Of a stretch of 64,000 nt of DNA, positions 25,163 through 33,489 are shown piece by piece. Both the position numbers and the translations under genes were made by a program. Source of the DNA: Lysobacter sp. (lineage in GTDB: Bacteria > Pseudomonadota > Gammaproteobacteria > Xanthomonadales > Xanthomonadaceae). The stretch lies in contig JASLDW010000036.1 of assembly GCA_030151365.1 (NCBI GenBank), positions 1 through 64,000 of the forward strand, given 5' to 3'. How positions within the stretch are numbered: the stretch's first letter is position 1; every line of letters begins with the position of its first letter. The notes beneath the pieces are model-generated. The model saw only the letters and a list, made by a program, of their open reading frames with translations, was not told the origin of the DNA and searched no databases.

Positions 25163-25560
25163 GGAAGCTCTACGCAATCGGCTTTCCGACGTTGATGGCC
25201 TTCGACACGCTGGCACAGACCTGCTTCAAGGTCGCCGGCAACCATGCGCTGCCGTTTGCGACGGACTTGGCGTGGATCCTGCGCGTCGCCGAACAACCAT
25301 GGACATGGATCGGGCTGTGCGGCTACCTCGGCGCCTTCCTGACCTGGATGCGTTTGCTGCGCGATGCGCCGATCGGGCCCGCATTCGCCGCTTCGCACCT
25401 CGAAGTCGTGAGCGTGCTGCTGGTGTCCGCGTGGTGGCTGCATGAACGCATTACCCCGCTGCAATTGCTCGGCGCATTGGTGATCGTGCTCGGTATAGGA
25501 TTGCTGGCGATCTCGGAATCGCGGGACACCGCTGACGCGACTGATGCGACGCCTGGCTGA
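25159..25560 (+). CDS. Small EmrE/SMR-like membrane protein (second of a pair)
   Basis: A 133-residue protein with four membrane helices (YAIGFPTLMAFDTLAQTCF, WIGLCGYLGAFLTWMRLL, ASHLEVVSVLLVSAWWLHERI, QLLGALVIVLGIGLLAI). Like its partner it shows the duplicated QxxFK start and the HERITPLQLLG end of the drug/metabolite transporter fold. It overlaps both neighbours (4 and 17 bases), so expression is tightly coupled with the esterase and the aminotransferase. Confidence 0.78.
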   Translation: MRKLYAIGFPTLMAFDTLAQTCFKVAGNHALPFATDLAWILRVAEQPWTWIGLCGYLGAFLTWMRLLRDAPIGPAFAASHLEVVSVLLVSAWWLHERITPLQLLGALVIVLGIGLLAISESRDTADATDATPG

Positions 25561-26740
25561 AATCCCGCCGACCGCCGGCCTGCCGCCACGGCTGTCCGAC
25601 CTGTTGGGATCGAAGCAGGATCTCTCCCGCGCACTGTCGACGCAACTCGGCACCACGCGCGCGATCGTCGCCTGCTCCGGCACCGCCGCGCTGATGCTGG
25701 CGCTGCGCGTCGCGCATCAGCGCCAACCGCGTCGCGATGTCGTCATCGTTCCGGCATTCACCTGCCCGCTGGTGGCGATCGCCGTGCACGCGCTGGGGCT
25801 GCGCTTGCGCATCGCCGACCTCGCGCACGACGGGCTGGATTTCGATGCCGATTCATTGCGCGCACAGCTCGACGATCGCGTGCTGGCCGTGGTGCCAACG
25901 CACCTGGGCGGGCGCGTCACCGATGTCGCTGCAGTCAATCGGCTTGTCGCCGGTTCCGGCATCGCCGTGATCGAAGACGCCGCCCAATCCCTGGGCGCGA
26001 CGATCGATGGCCGCAGCATCGGATTGGAGGGCGATGTCGGCTTCTTCAGCCTCGCGGCCGGCAAGGGGCTGTCGACATACGAGGGCGGCATCGCGATCGC
26101 ACGCGATCCCGCATGGCTGGATGCGATGCAAGCGTTCCAGGACGAATTGCCGGAGCAATCGGCATTCGAGCGTCGTCGCTGCATCGAACTTCTCGGCTAC
26201 ACCTTGCTCTATCGTCCGCTGCCGATGCGCTGGGTCTACGGCTCGCCGCTGCGCCGCGCACTGAAACGCGGCGATCCCGTCGGCGCGATCGGCGATCGTT
26301 TCCCGCCGGACGTGCCATTGCACCGCATGGGCGAATGGCGCCAGGGCGTCGGTGCGCATGCAGCCCGGCGCCTGCCGCAATTCCGCGATGAACGCCGCGC
26401 CTGCGCGTTGTCGCGAATCGAGCGATTGCGCTCGATTCCCGGCGTCCATGTGTTTGCGGATCGCACGGGGGAACGCGGCGTCTGGCCGACGCTGCTGGTC
26501 CGGATGGACAGCGAACGCCGCCGCGATGCCGTGCTGGATCGGCTGTGGGCGACCGGCCTTGGCGTGAGCCGGATGTTCATCCACGCCCTGCCGGACTATG
26601 GCGAGTTGCGCGACATCGTCCCGCGCCAGCACTGCCCGAATGCGACGGATCTTGCTGCGCGTAGCCTCACCATCAGCAACAGCCCGTGGCTTCGCGATGG
26701 CGATTTCGAAACGATCCGCCGGGTGATCGAAGCCGGCTAG
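25544..26740 (+). CDS. DegT/DnrJ/EryC1/StrS-family PLP aminotransferase
   Basis: A 398-residue aminotransferase. Substrate-phosphate and PLP-binding motifs: CSGTAALMLALRVA (41-56), PAFTCPLVAIAVHALG (70-85), VIEDAAQSLGA with Asp145, and the Schiff-base Lys174 in FFSLAAGKGLSTYEGG. Members aminate keto-sugars or related ketones for surface glycans and antibiotics. Here no nucleotide-sugar genes are nearby, only esterase and SMR genes upstream and a converging acyl cluster, so the substrate may be unusual. Its TAG stop shares the bases CTAG with the stop of the converging gene. Confidence 0.85.
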   Translation: MRRLAEIPPTAGLPPRLSDLLGSKQDLSRALSTQLGTTRAIVACSGTAALMLALRVAHQRQPRRDVVIVPAFTCPLVAIAVHALGLRLRIADLAHDGLDFDADSLRAQLDDRVLAVVPTHLGGRVTDVAAVNRLVAGSGIAVIEDAAQSLGATIDGRSIGLEGDVGFFSLAAGKGLSTYEGGIAIARDPAWLDAMQAFQDELPEQSAFERRRCIELLGYTLLYRPLPMRWVYGSPLRRALKRGDPVGAIGDRFPPDVPLHRMGEWRQGVGAHAARRLPQFRDERRACALSRIERLRSIPGVHVFADRTGERGVWPTLLVRMDSERRRDAVLDRLWATGLGVSRMFIHALPDYGELRDIVPRQHCPNATDLAARSLTISNSPWLRDGDFETIRRVIEAG

Positions 26741-27591
26741 CCCAGCGCCGCAACCAGTTGGCGGTTCACTTCCGCCTGCTCGCGTTGCCACGCTTCGATT
26801 TCGGTCGGCGACGGATCGGGTTGCTGGTCAAGCCGGCTCAACAACCGTTTGAACGGGCTGCGATAGCGATGGATCGACACCTCGCCGGTGATGTCGCTGG
26901 CGACGATCCGCGGCTTCAATGCGGAAATGACGGCCAATGCGTCGTCGAGCAGGAAGCGCCCCTGGTCCCAGTTGGTATGCACCACTTCCGGCGCGAACAC
27001 GTCCTTGTCGATCGAGAAATAGACCGGCGTCGGATCGTTCGCCATCACCGGAATGAATTCGGCAAGCAGCTGCTGCGGTGTATCGAAGCCATGCAACGTG
27101 GTGATGCCCCGTTTGGCCGCCCACGAAGTGTCGACACCGACGCACCAATAATGCACGCGACCATCGCGCAGCACGCCAAGCTGGTTTTCCCAGGCGTGGC
27201 TGCTCCCCGCATCCGCCGACGAAATGCCGAGCACGTGCACATCGACCACTCCGGGCAACCTCGTCGCGCGCCCTACCCACGATCCGCAATGCACGCCGAA
27301 GGGAAAACGCATGTTGTCGGGATGGTTGTCGAGCACGACCACGCGCAATGGCCGGCGACGCGCCTCCATTTCGACCAAGGGCAGGCTGAGGTGATGGAAG
27401 TCGCCGCTGCCCGTCAGCACCGTGCCGTGCGTCGCCGTCAACACCGGGGCGATGGCCTCGGCGAAACGTTGCAAATGGCGACGACTGCAGGAAAAACGCA
27501 GGCGTTCCTGCCAGTGTTGCAGCGGCAAGCGCTCGGAAATTCCGATATCGGCTATCGAATCGTCGAGATCGAGGATCAGTGGGACGTTCAT
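26737..27591 (-). CDS. Arginase-fold (UPF0489-like) metallohydrolase
   Basis: A 284-residue protein with arginase/deacetylase-like metal sites: LILDLDDSIADIG at the start, VVVLDNHPDNMRF (DxHxD-like) and VYFSIDKDVFAPEVV (SxDxD-like), then ASDITGEVSIHRYRS. It probably binds two Mn ions and cleaves a C-N bond such as guanidino, amide or formamide. The ATG at 27591 overlaps the stop of the GNAT gene by 4 bases, making it the last gene of the acyl operon. The substrate is unknown. Confidence 0.7.
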   Translation of the reverse strand: MNVPLILDLDDSIADIGISERLPLQHWQERLRFSCSRRHLQRFAEAIAPVLTATHGTVLTGSGDFHHLSLPLVEMEARRRPLRVVVLDNHPDNMRFPFGVHCGSWVGRATRLPGVVDVHVLGISSADAGSSHAWENQLGVLRDGRVHYWCVGVDTSWAAKRGITTLHGFDTPQQLLAEFIPVMANDPTPVYFSIDKDVFAPEVVHTNWDQGRFLLDDALAVISALKPRIVASDITGEVSIHRYRSPFKRLLSRLDQQPDPSPTEIEAWQREQAEVNRQLVAALG

Positions 27592-28658
27592 GCCACCCCT
27601 CCCTCGAACAGACCACGCAGTCGCCCGAGTAGCCAGCGCAACACGACACCGCGCGGACGCACCGCGTGCCAGGTCATCGTGAACCGCGCGCCGAGCTGGC
27701 GCTTGGCTTCGGCATCGGTCCAGCCGGCGATGTAGCGCTTCAGGCCGAGCAAGCGCGCGAACTCCAGGTTGTGCATCCAGCTGAGCGCATAAAGGTTGTT
27801 CTCGCGTGCCTGCGGATAGGCGAAACCGACGTATTTGTCGACCAGCATGTCGCGCCAGAGATAGCACAGGTTCCAGCCGATCATCTTTCCGTCGCGGCGA
27901 TAGACGAAGACGACGCCATCGCCTTCCGGTTCGCGCAACAGCGCCGCGAGATAGTCGCGGGTCAGCTCGTCGAAATGCACCTCGCTCTGCGCATGCACGT
28001 TGGCGAACAGCTGGTGGAAGGCATCGATCGTCGACTCATCGCCGAAACTCGGGTCGCCACAGGCGATCTCCTCGACCTCCACGTCCTGGCGCGAGCGCAA
28101 CTTGCGGCGGATGTCCTTGCGCCGCGACGACGACAACCGCGACAGATAGTCGTCTTCATCGGCGTGATCGAGCGGCACCCACGCCAAAGGCATGCCTTCC
28201 AGCAACACGAAGCCGCGTGTCTCCAGCTCGGCGACCAAGGCATCGCAGGCAGCGTTTTCGTGATTGTCGAGCAATGGCGAGTCGCGCGCCAGATCCTTGA
28301 CGATCAGCAGTCGTGCCTTCGGGTCGGCATCGCGCACGATGGTGTCAGCGAATGCCCGAGCCGCGACATCCTTAGGCAACAAGGCGTATTCGCTGGACGT
28401 GCAGCCGATGAATTGCGTGTTCCAGCGCAGCCACCGCGACCAGTGCCCGAAGCCCGGAATCCGTTGCAACTTGCGCAGCAGCGGCGGCTCCAGCGTGGTG
28501 AGGATGTCGAATCTGGCGCAGAAGCGCGGCACGCCGACAACCGTGCCGGCGACGAAATCCATGGGTGGATGCGCCAGCCACGTGCGAACCACCGCTTCCG
28601 GTTCGAGCTGGGCGATCCAGCGCGCGTCGGCATCGATCGCGCGCACCGCCGCGTTCAC
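27588..28658 (-). CDS. GNAT-fold acyl/aminoacyl transferase (BioF2/FemAB-like)
   Basis: A 356-residue protein of the Acetyltransf_6/FemAB-like class. SRLSSSRRKDIRRKLRSRQDVEVEEI followed by the C-terminal block GKMIGWNLCYLWRDMLVDKYVGFAYPQARENNLYALSWMHNLEFARLLGLKRYIAGWTDAEAKRQLGA is typical of the second GNAT domain in peptidoglycan-bridge and N-acyltransferase proteins. In an operon with an acyl carrier protein it may transfer an acyl group from ACP to an amine. It overlaps the ketosynthase and arginase-fold genes by 4 bases each. Confidence 0.7.
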   Translation of the reverse strand: MNAAVRAIDADARWIAQLEPEAVVRTWLAHPPMDFVAGTVVGVPRFCARFDILTTLEPPLLRKLQRIPGFGHWSRWLRWNTQFIGCTSSEYALLPKDVAARAFADTIVRDADPKARLLIVKDLARDSPLLDNHENAACDALVAELETRGFVLLEGMPLAWVPLDHADEDDYLSRLSSSRRKDIRRKLRSRQDVEVEEIACGDPSFGDESTIDAFHQLFANVHAQSEVHFDELTRDYLAALLREPEGDGVVFVYRRDGKMIGWNLCYLWRDMLVDKYVGFAYPQARENNLYALSWMHNLEFARLLGLKRYIAGWTDAEAKRQLGARFTMTWHAVRPRGVVLRWLLGRLRGLFEGGVA

Positions 28659-29869
28659 GCCTGGCGTACCGCCAGCACCGCGTTCAATCCACCGAATGCA
28701 AACGAATTGCTGAGCGCCGCGCGGATCTTCGCCGGACGCCCGACGTTCGGGACGATGTCGAGATCGCAGGCCGGATCGGCCTGTTCGAAATTGGCGGTCG
28801 GTGGCACGAACTGGTCGTCGAGCGCCGAGACCATCGCCACGAGTTCCAGTGCACCGGCCGCGCCCAGCGCATGCCCGTGCATCGATTTGGTCGAGCTCAC
28901 CGGAATGTCCTGCGCATGCGCGCCCAGCGCGATGCGGATCGCCCTGGTTTCAGTGGCGTCGTTGGCCAGCGTGCCGGTGCCGTGCGCGTTGATGTAGCCG
29001 ATATCGGCTGCGTCCAGTTCGGCATCCTGCAACGCACGCGTGATCGACAGCGCGGCGCCTTCCGCCGACGGCGCGACGATGTCGCCGGCGTCCGCACTCA
29101 TGCCGGCACCGGCGAGTTCGGCGAGGATGGTCGCGCCACGCGTCTTCGCGTGTTCCAGTTCTTCCAGCACGAACACGGCCGCGCCTTCGCCCAGCACCAG
29201 GCCACGACGATTGGCGCTGAACGGACGGCAGGTGTCGTCGGCGACCACGCGCATCGCATCCCACGCCTTCAGCAACCCGAACGTGAGGCAGGCTTCGGTG
29301 CCGCCGGTCAGCATCACGTCGGCGCTGCCGGACCGGATCGCCGCCAGCGCCTGCGCCACCGCGTGGTTGGCCGACGCGCACGCACTCGACACCGAGAACA
29401 CCGGACCACGCAATCCATGCACCATGCTGACATGACTGGCCGGTGCGTTGACCATGGTGCGGACGATGGTCAGCGGATGCATGCGTTCGGCGCCTTCGCC
29501 GTAGAGGCGCTTGCTTTGCTCGTCGTGCGAGGTCACGCCCCCGATGCCGGTGCCGATGATGGCGCCGATGCGATCGCCTTCGGCACGCACGTCGAGTCCG
29601 CACTGCTTGACCGCCTCATTGGACGCAGCCACCACGAATTGCGAGCAGCGGTCCAGCAGCGGCAGCATCGATTCGCCCATCATCGCCGCGAGATCGATGC
29701 CTTCCGGCAACTGCGCGGCGACTTTCATCCGCACCCGCGCCGCCTCGGGATGGCGCAGCGGCGCGATCGCCGAGCGACCTTCGCGCAAGCCCTGCCACAG
29801 CGGAGCAATGCCCACGCCATAGGGACTCACCGCACCCATGCCGGTGATGACGACCCGCCGCTTGCTCAT
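28655..29869 (-). CDS. Beta-ketoacyl-ACP synthase, FabF-type
   Basis: A 404-residue condensing enzyme with the complete Cys-His-His triad: Cys164 in VSSACASANHA, His296 in INAHGTGTLANDATE and His333 in STKSMHGHALGAAG. It elongates an acyl-ACP by decarboxylative condensation with malonyl-ACP. It starts 4 bases after the stop of a dedicated ACP gene and is not in a fab operon, so it is likely pathway-specific rather than housekeeping. Confidence 0.92.
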   Translation of the reverse strand: MSKRRVVITGMGAVSPYGVGIAPLWQGLREGRSAIAPLRHPEAARVRMKVAAQLPEGIDLAAMMGESMLPLLDRCSQFVVAASNEAVKQCGLDVRAEGDRIGAIIGTGIGGVTSHDEQSKRLYGEGAERMHPLTIVRTMVNAPASHVSMVHGLRGPVFSVSSACASANHAVAQALAAIRSGSADVMLTGGTEACLTFGLLKAWDAMRVVADDTCRPFSANRRGLVLGEGAAVFVLEELEHAKTRGATILAELAGAGMSADAGDIVAPSAEGAALSITRALQDAELDAADIGYINAHGTGTLANDATETRAIRIALGAHAQDIPVSSTKSMHGHALGAAGALELVAMVSALDDQFVPPTANFEQADPACDLDIVPNVGRPAKIRAALSNSFAFGGLNAVLAVRQA

Positions 29870-29873
29870 GGAA

Positions 29874-30143
29874 TCAGCCTTGTGCCTTCGCGGCCAGTGC
29901 TTCCTTCACCACATCGACCAGTTGCTGCACGGTATCGCTGCCGAAGTTCGGACCCTGATCGGGGAAGGTGATGCCGTAGTGTTCCTCGATGTCGAACAGC
30001 AGTTCGATCGCATCGAGCGAGCTGACGCCGATATCCTTCAGCGTCGACTCGGGATGGATGGTCGCGAGGTCGATCTTCGCTTTCGCGGCGATCTGCGAGG
30101 CGATCTCGTCGAAGATGGCCTTCTCGTCCGGTGTGTCGCTCAT
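29874..30143 (-). CDS. Acyl carrier protein
   Basis: An 89-residue acidic helical protein. LKDIGVSSLDAIELLFDIEEHYGITF is the ACP signature; Ser42 is the phosphopantetheine site (SSL in place of the usual DSL). It lies between the class III aminotransferase and the ketosynthase in one operon and is presumably the carrier on which the pathway's acyl chain is built. The gap to the aminotransferase gene is 24 bases and contains GGGAGGAAC as ribosome site. Confidence 0.9.
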   Translation of the reverse strand: MSDTPDEKAIFDEIASQIAAKAKIDLATIHPESTLKDIGVSSLDAIELLFDIEEHYGITFPDQGPNFGSDTVQQLVDVVKEALAAKAQG

Positions 30144-30167
30144 GGTTCCTCCCTCTTGGAATCGATG

Positions 30168-31589
30168 TCAGGCGCTCGCCTTGGCGCGCGTCAGCAACTG
30201 GTCGAGCAGCGCGATCGCGAGATCGATCTCCTCATGCGTGATGTCCAGCGACGGCGCCAGCGTGATCACGTTCTTGTACCAGCCACCGACATCGAGCACG
30301 AGGCCGATCGGCTTGCCGTTGTGGCGCAGGTCGCCGGCCAGGCCGATGTCGACCATGCGATCGAGCAGCGCGCGATTCGGCGTGAAGCCGTCGGCTTCGC
30401 AGATTTCCGCGCGCAACGCCAGGCCGAGGCCGTCGACATCGCCGATTTCCGGATGACGCTTCTGCAGGTCGCGCAGGCCGTCGAGGAAATGCGCGCCCTT
30501 CAGCGGCACCGTGCGCTCGTAGTCCATGTCCTTGCCGAGGCGCATCACCTCCAGGCCGAGCGCGGTGCCCAGCGGATTGGAGTTGAACGTCGAGTGGGTT
30601 GAACCGGCGGGGAACACCGTCGGGTTGATCAGTTCTTCGCGCGCCCACAGGCCCGACAGCGGATTGAGGCCGTTGGTCAGCGCCTTGCCGAACACCAGCA
30701 CGTCGGGCTCGACGCCGAAGTGTTCGATCGACCACAGCTTGCCGGTGCGCCAGAAACCCATCTGGATTTCATCGACCACCAGCAGGATGCCGTACTTGTC
30801 GAGCACCTTCTTCAGGTCGCGGAAGAAGTGGCGCGGCGGAATCACGTAGCCGCCGGTGCCCTGGATCGGCTCGACGTAGAAGGCGGCGTATTCGGCCTGG
30901 TTGACCTTGGGATCCCACACGCCGTTGTATTCGGTTTCGAACAGGCGCTCGAACCGCTGCACGCAGGCATCGGAATACTCGTCGGCGGTCATGCCCTTGG
31001 GGCGACGGAACGGATACGGGAACGGGATGAACATCGCGCGTTCGCCGAAGTGGCCGAAGCGGCGGCGGTAGCGATAACTCGAGGTGATCGACGACGCGCC
31101 GAGCGTGCGGCCGTGGTAGCCGCCCTCGAAGGCGAACATCAGGCTCTTGCCGTTGCTGGCGTTGCGCACCAGCTTGAGCGAATCCTCGATCGCCTGCGCG
31201 CCGCCGACATTGAAGTGGACGCGGCCCTTGCGCCCGAACTTGGCCTGGGCGTCGAGCGCGATGGTCTTGGCGAGTTCGATCCGGGTCGGATGCAGGTACT
31301 GGCTGGCGACCTGCGGCAGGGTGTCGATCTGGCGCTTCAGCGCGTCGTTGAGGCGCGGGTTGGCGTAACCGAAATTGCACGCCGAGTACCACATCTGCAG
31401 ATCGAGGTAGGGGATGCCGGCGCCGTCGTACATGTAACTGCCGCCGCAGCCGTGGAAGATCTTCGGCGGATCGACGTAGTGGACGGTGTCGCCATGCGAG
31501 CTGTAGAGCTCCTCGTCGGCGAGAAGCTGGGCATCGTCGACACCGTCGCCGGGACGGGTGGACTGGATCGCGGCGAGGTTAGCCGACAT
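30168..31589 (-). CDS. Class III PLP aminotransferase
   Basis: A 473-residue fold-type I aminotransferase. The PLP Asp is Asp273 in LLVVDEIQMGFWRTG and the Schiff-base Lys is Lys302 in VFGKALTNGLNPLSG; FNVGGAQAIEDSLKLVRN and FEGGYHGRTLGASSITSSYRYR bind the phosphate. Relatives act on omega-amino groups (GABA, ornithine, diamines) or as decarboxylating/racemising enzymes. A strong GGAGG ribosome site lies at 31595-31599, and the start overlaps the HAD gene by 11 bases. In this operon it may supply or consume the amine partner of the acyl chain. Confidence 0.87.
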   Translation of the reverse strand: MSANLAAIQSTRPGDGVDDAQLLADEELYSSHGDTVHYVDPPKIFHGCGGSYMYDGAGIPYLDLQMWYSACNFGYANPRLNDALKRQIDTLPQVASQYLHPTRIELAKTIALDAQAKFGRKGRVHFNVGGAQAIEDSLKLVRNASNGKSLMFAFEGGYHGRTLGASSITSSYRYRRRFGHFGERAMFIPFPYPFRRPKGMTADEYSDACVQRFERLFETEYNGVWDPKVNQAEYAAFYVEPIQGTGGYVIPPRHFFRDLKKVLDKYGILLVVDEIQMGFWRTGKLWSIEHFGVEPDVLVFGKALTNGLNPLSGLWAREELINPTVFPAGSTHSTFNSNPLGTALGLEVMRLGKDMDYERTVPLKGAHFLDGLRDLQKRHPEIGDVDGLGLALRAEICEADGFTPNRALLDRMVDIGLAGDLRHNGKPIGLVLDVGGWYKNVITLAPSLDITHEEIDLAIALLDQLLTRAKASA

Positions 31590-32274
31590 GTGAAACCTCC
31601 AGGTATTCGGTGATGGATTCGAGATCGCCGCGCAACAACCGCGGCAGCCATTCCAGCGCCTCGGCGAAACCGGTGATCGGGACGTAGGGAATGCCGGCGG
31701 CGCGGCAGTGTTCGATCAGGCGATGCTTGGCGAACACGAAATCGGCGCGATCGGCGACACAGAAGTCGGACACGCCATCGCCGATCAGCAAGGTCTTGCG
31801 GCCCTGCTCGCGCGCCATCCGCGCAACCGCGCATTTGCAGGTGCCGCTGGCGCAGCCTTCGGCGCTGAACGGCGATTCCAGGCGCCAGTGCTTCGGATCG
31901 GCGGTCGGCTGCAGCGCATTGGCGACGACGTCGAGATCATCCATGCCGAAACGCGCGAGGATGTTGTGGATCGCGTAATCGAGTCCGTCGCTGACCACGC
32001 GGATCGGAATGCCCTGCGCGCGCAGCGCGGCGTGGAAGGCCGGGAACGCGGGATCGATCCACAACTCGCCGAGATGCGCATCGAGTTGATCGCGCGTCAT
32101 CTGCAGCAGGCGGGTCTGCCCCTGCATGCATTCGCGCGAACCGATGCGACCCGCGCGCCAGTCGCGCTCCAGCGTTTCCCAGCCGGGTTCGCCGAAACGC
32201 ACCAGCAGGGAATCGATCACGTCCTCGACGCTGATGGTGCCGTCGAAGTCGCACAATACGGTCCAGTTGCTCAC
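31579..32274 (-). CDS. HAD-IB phosphatase, MtnX/phosphoserine phosphatase-like
   Basis: A 231-residue phosphatase with a GTG start. Motif I is LCDFDGTISVED with the nucleophile Asp, motif II VVSDGLD, and motif III/IV GDGVSDFCVADRAD. The cap is C1-type, as in MtnX, ThrH and phosphoserine phosphatases. CASGTCKCAVAR in the middle adds three cysteines, a feature common in MtnX-like proteins. It is the first gene of the acyl/amine operon, so it probably dephosphorylates a pathway intermediate. Confidence 0.85.
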   Translation of the reverse strand: MSNWTVLCDFDGTISVEDVIDSLLVRFGEPGWETLERDWRAGRIGSRECMQGQTRLLQMTRDQLDAHLGELWIDPAFPAFHAALRAQGIPIRVVSDGLDYAIHNILARFGMDDLDVVANALQPTADPKHWRLESPFSAEGCASGTCKCAVARMAREQGRKTLLIGDGVSDFCVADRADFVFAKHRLIEHCRAAGIPYVPITGFAEALEWLPRLLRGDLESITEYLEVSHVG

Positions 32275-32414
32275 AGCGATGACCTTTGACTCTGAATCAC
32301 GCGGCCAGCATCGTCAGCGCCCCTTTCGCACGCCTTTCAAGCCTGATTTCGGCGATTTAATGTTCAGTGACGCATGCGTGGGCTAGAGTCTGCAGACCCC
32401 GACAGTCCGCCGCC

Positions 32415-33209
32415 ATGACCTTGTCCTCCCGCCCCTTCGTGCTCGCCATCACGCTTGCCTGCTGCGCCACGTCAGCGCAGGCACAGGAATCGCCGGAAGC
32501 TTCCGATGTTGCCCCGGTCTACGCCATCGGCGCCGGCGTGCAACGCCTGCCGGCGTGGCTGGGCGCGAAGCACCAGCGCACGCAGGCCGTTCCGTTCTTC
32601 GACATCGAATTGCCCGGCAAGGCCGAACTGTCGTCGGTCGACGGCCTCACCGTCGACGTCGTGCGCGGCAAGCACTGGCACGGCGGCCTCTATGCCGACA
32701 TCGTCTGGGGCCGTTCGCGCGGCGATCTCGGCCCGCAACTTTCGCCGACGATCAAGCGCATCAACGATCGCCTCGCTGGCGGCGGCTACCTCGAGAACGA
32801 GATCAACAAGACGGTGACGATCGGCGGTCGCGCGATGCGCGAGCTCGGCGGCAACGGCGGCTATGCCGATCTCTATGCCGACATCACCCTGCCGAAGATG
32901 TTCCAGCACGTGGAACACGGCTTCGAGTTTTCCGTGCGCGCCGCGAATGCCGCCTCGAATCGCGAACGCTTCGGGCTCGACGCATCGCAGGCATCGCGGC
33001 TGAACCTGATGCCGTCACGTCCCGGCGCCGGCTGGCAGCAGGCATCCGCGCAATACCAGATCTTCGTGCCGACCAGCCAGCACACGGGCATCGCGGCCAA
33101 CATCGAGTACGCACGACTGCTCGGCGAACCTGCGCGGAGCCCGCTGGTGAAATCATTCGGACAACGCAATCAACTGAGCGAAGGCATCGCCTTCGTGTAT
33201 CACTTCTGA
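32415..33209 (+). CDS. MipA/OmpV-family outer-membrane protein
   Basis: A 264-residue outer-membrane barrel. A signal peptide (FVLAITLACCATSAQAQ) is followed by APVYAIGAGVQRLPAWLGAKHQRTQAVPFFDIEL, the MipA signature, and the family's end FGQRNQLSEGIAFVYHF with a terminal Phe. MipA links murein enzymes in E. coli, and OmpV-like proteins affect permeability; neither role is proven here. The upstream 140 bases hold a palindrome ACGCATGCGT (about 32370) but no clear operator. Confidence 0.85.
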   Translation: MTLSSRPFVLAITLACCATSAQAQESPEASDVAPVYAIGAGVQRLPAWLGAKHQRTQAVPFFDIELPGKAELSSVDGLTVDVVRGKHWHGGLYADIVWGRSRGDLGPQLSPTIKRINDRLAGGGYLENEINKTVTIGGRAMRELGGNGGYADLYADITLPKMFQHVEHGFEFSVRAANAASNRERFGLDASQASRLNLMPSRPGAGWQQASAQYQIFVPTSQHTGIAANIEYARLLGEPARSPLVKSFGQRNQLSEGIAFVYHF

Positions 33210-33224
33210 GTACAACATAACGTG

Positions 33225-33486
33225 TTGACCCGATCGATCCTGGTCACTACCATTCGCGCCACGTCATCCTTCCTCCCTCCGGAGACCCGCTTCCTTGGAC
33301 AGTCATAGTCGATTGCGTTACGGCGCCTGAGCCGGCGGATCCTGACCCCAAGGTCGGTCTCTGCCCGTTCAGGGCGAGGCCGCGATGCGTGAGCTGGCAT
33401 CACGCATGAGCTTCGTATCACCCGATCACATCCCCTAGGACCCGAGCAAATCGGTCTCTGGCGTTTCCATGCATGCCTGGAGATAG
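33225..33486 (+). promoter_or_regulatory. Promoter and long structured leader before the outer-membrane barrel/ABC operon
   Basis: TTGACC (33225-33230), 17 bases, TACCAT (33248-33253) form a promoter. The transcript then has about 225 untranslated bases with several hairpins: GCCC/GGGC (33363-33366 with 33372-33375), a perfect 8-base stem ATGCGTGA/TCACGCAT (33385-33392 with 33400-33407) and CCGA/TCGG (33442-33454). The 10-mer TCGGTCTCTG occurs twice (33354 and 33451). GGAG at about 33479 precedes the GTG start. I could not match it to a riboswitch class I know. Confidence 0.5.
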
Positions 33487-33489
33487 CCA

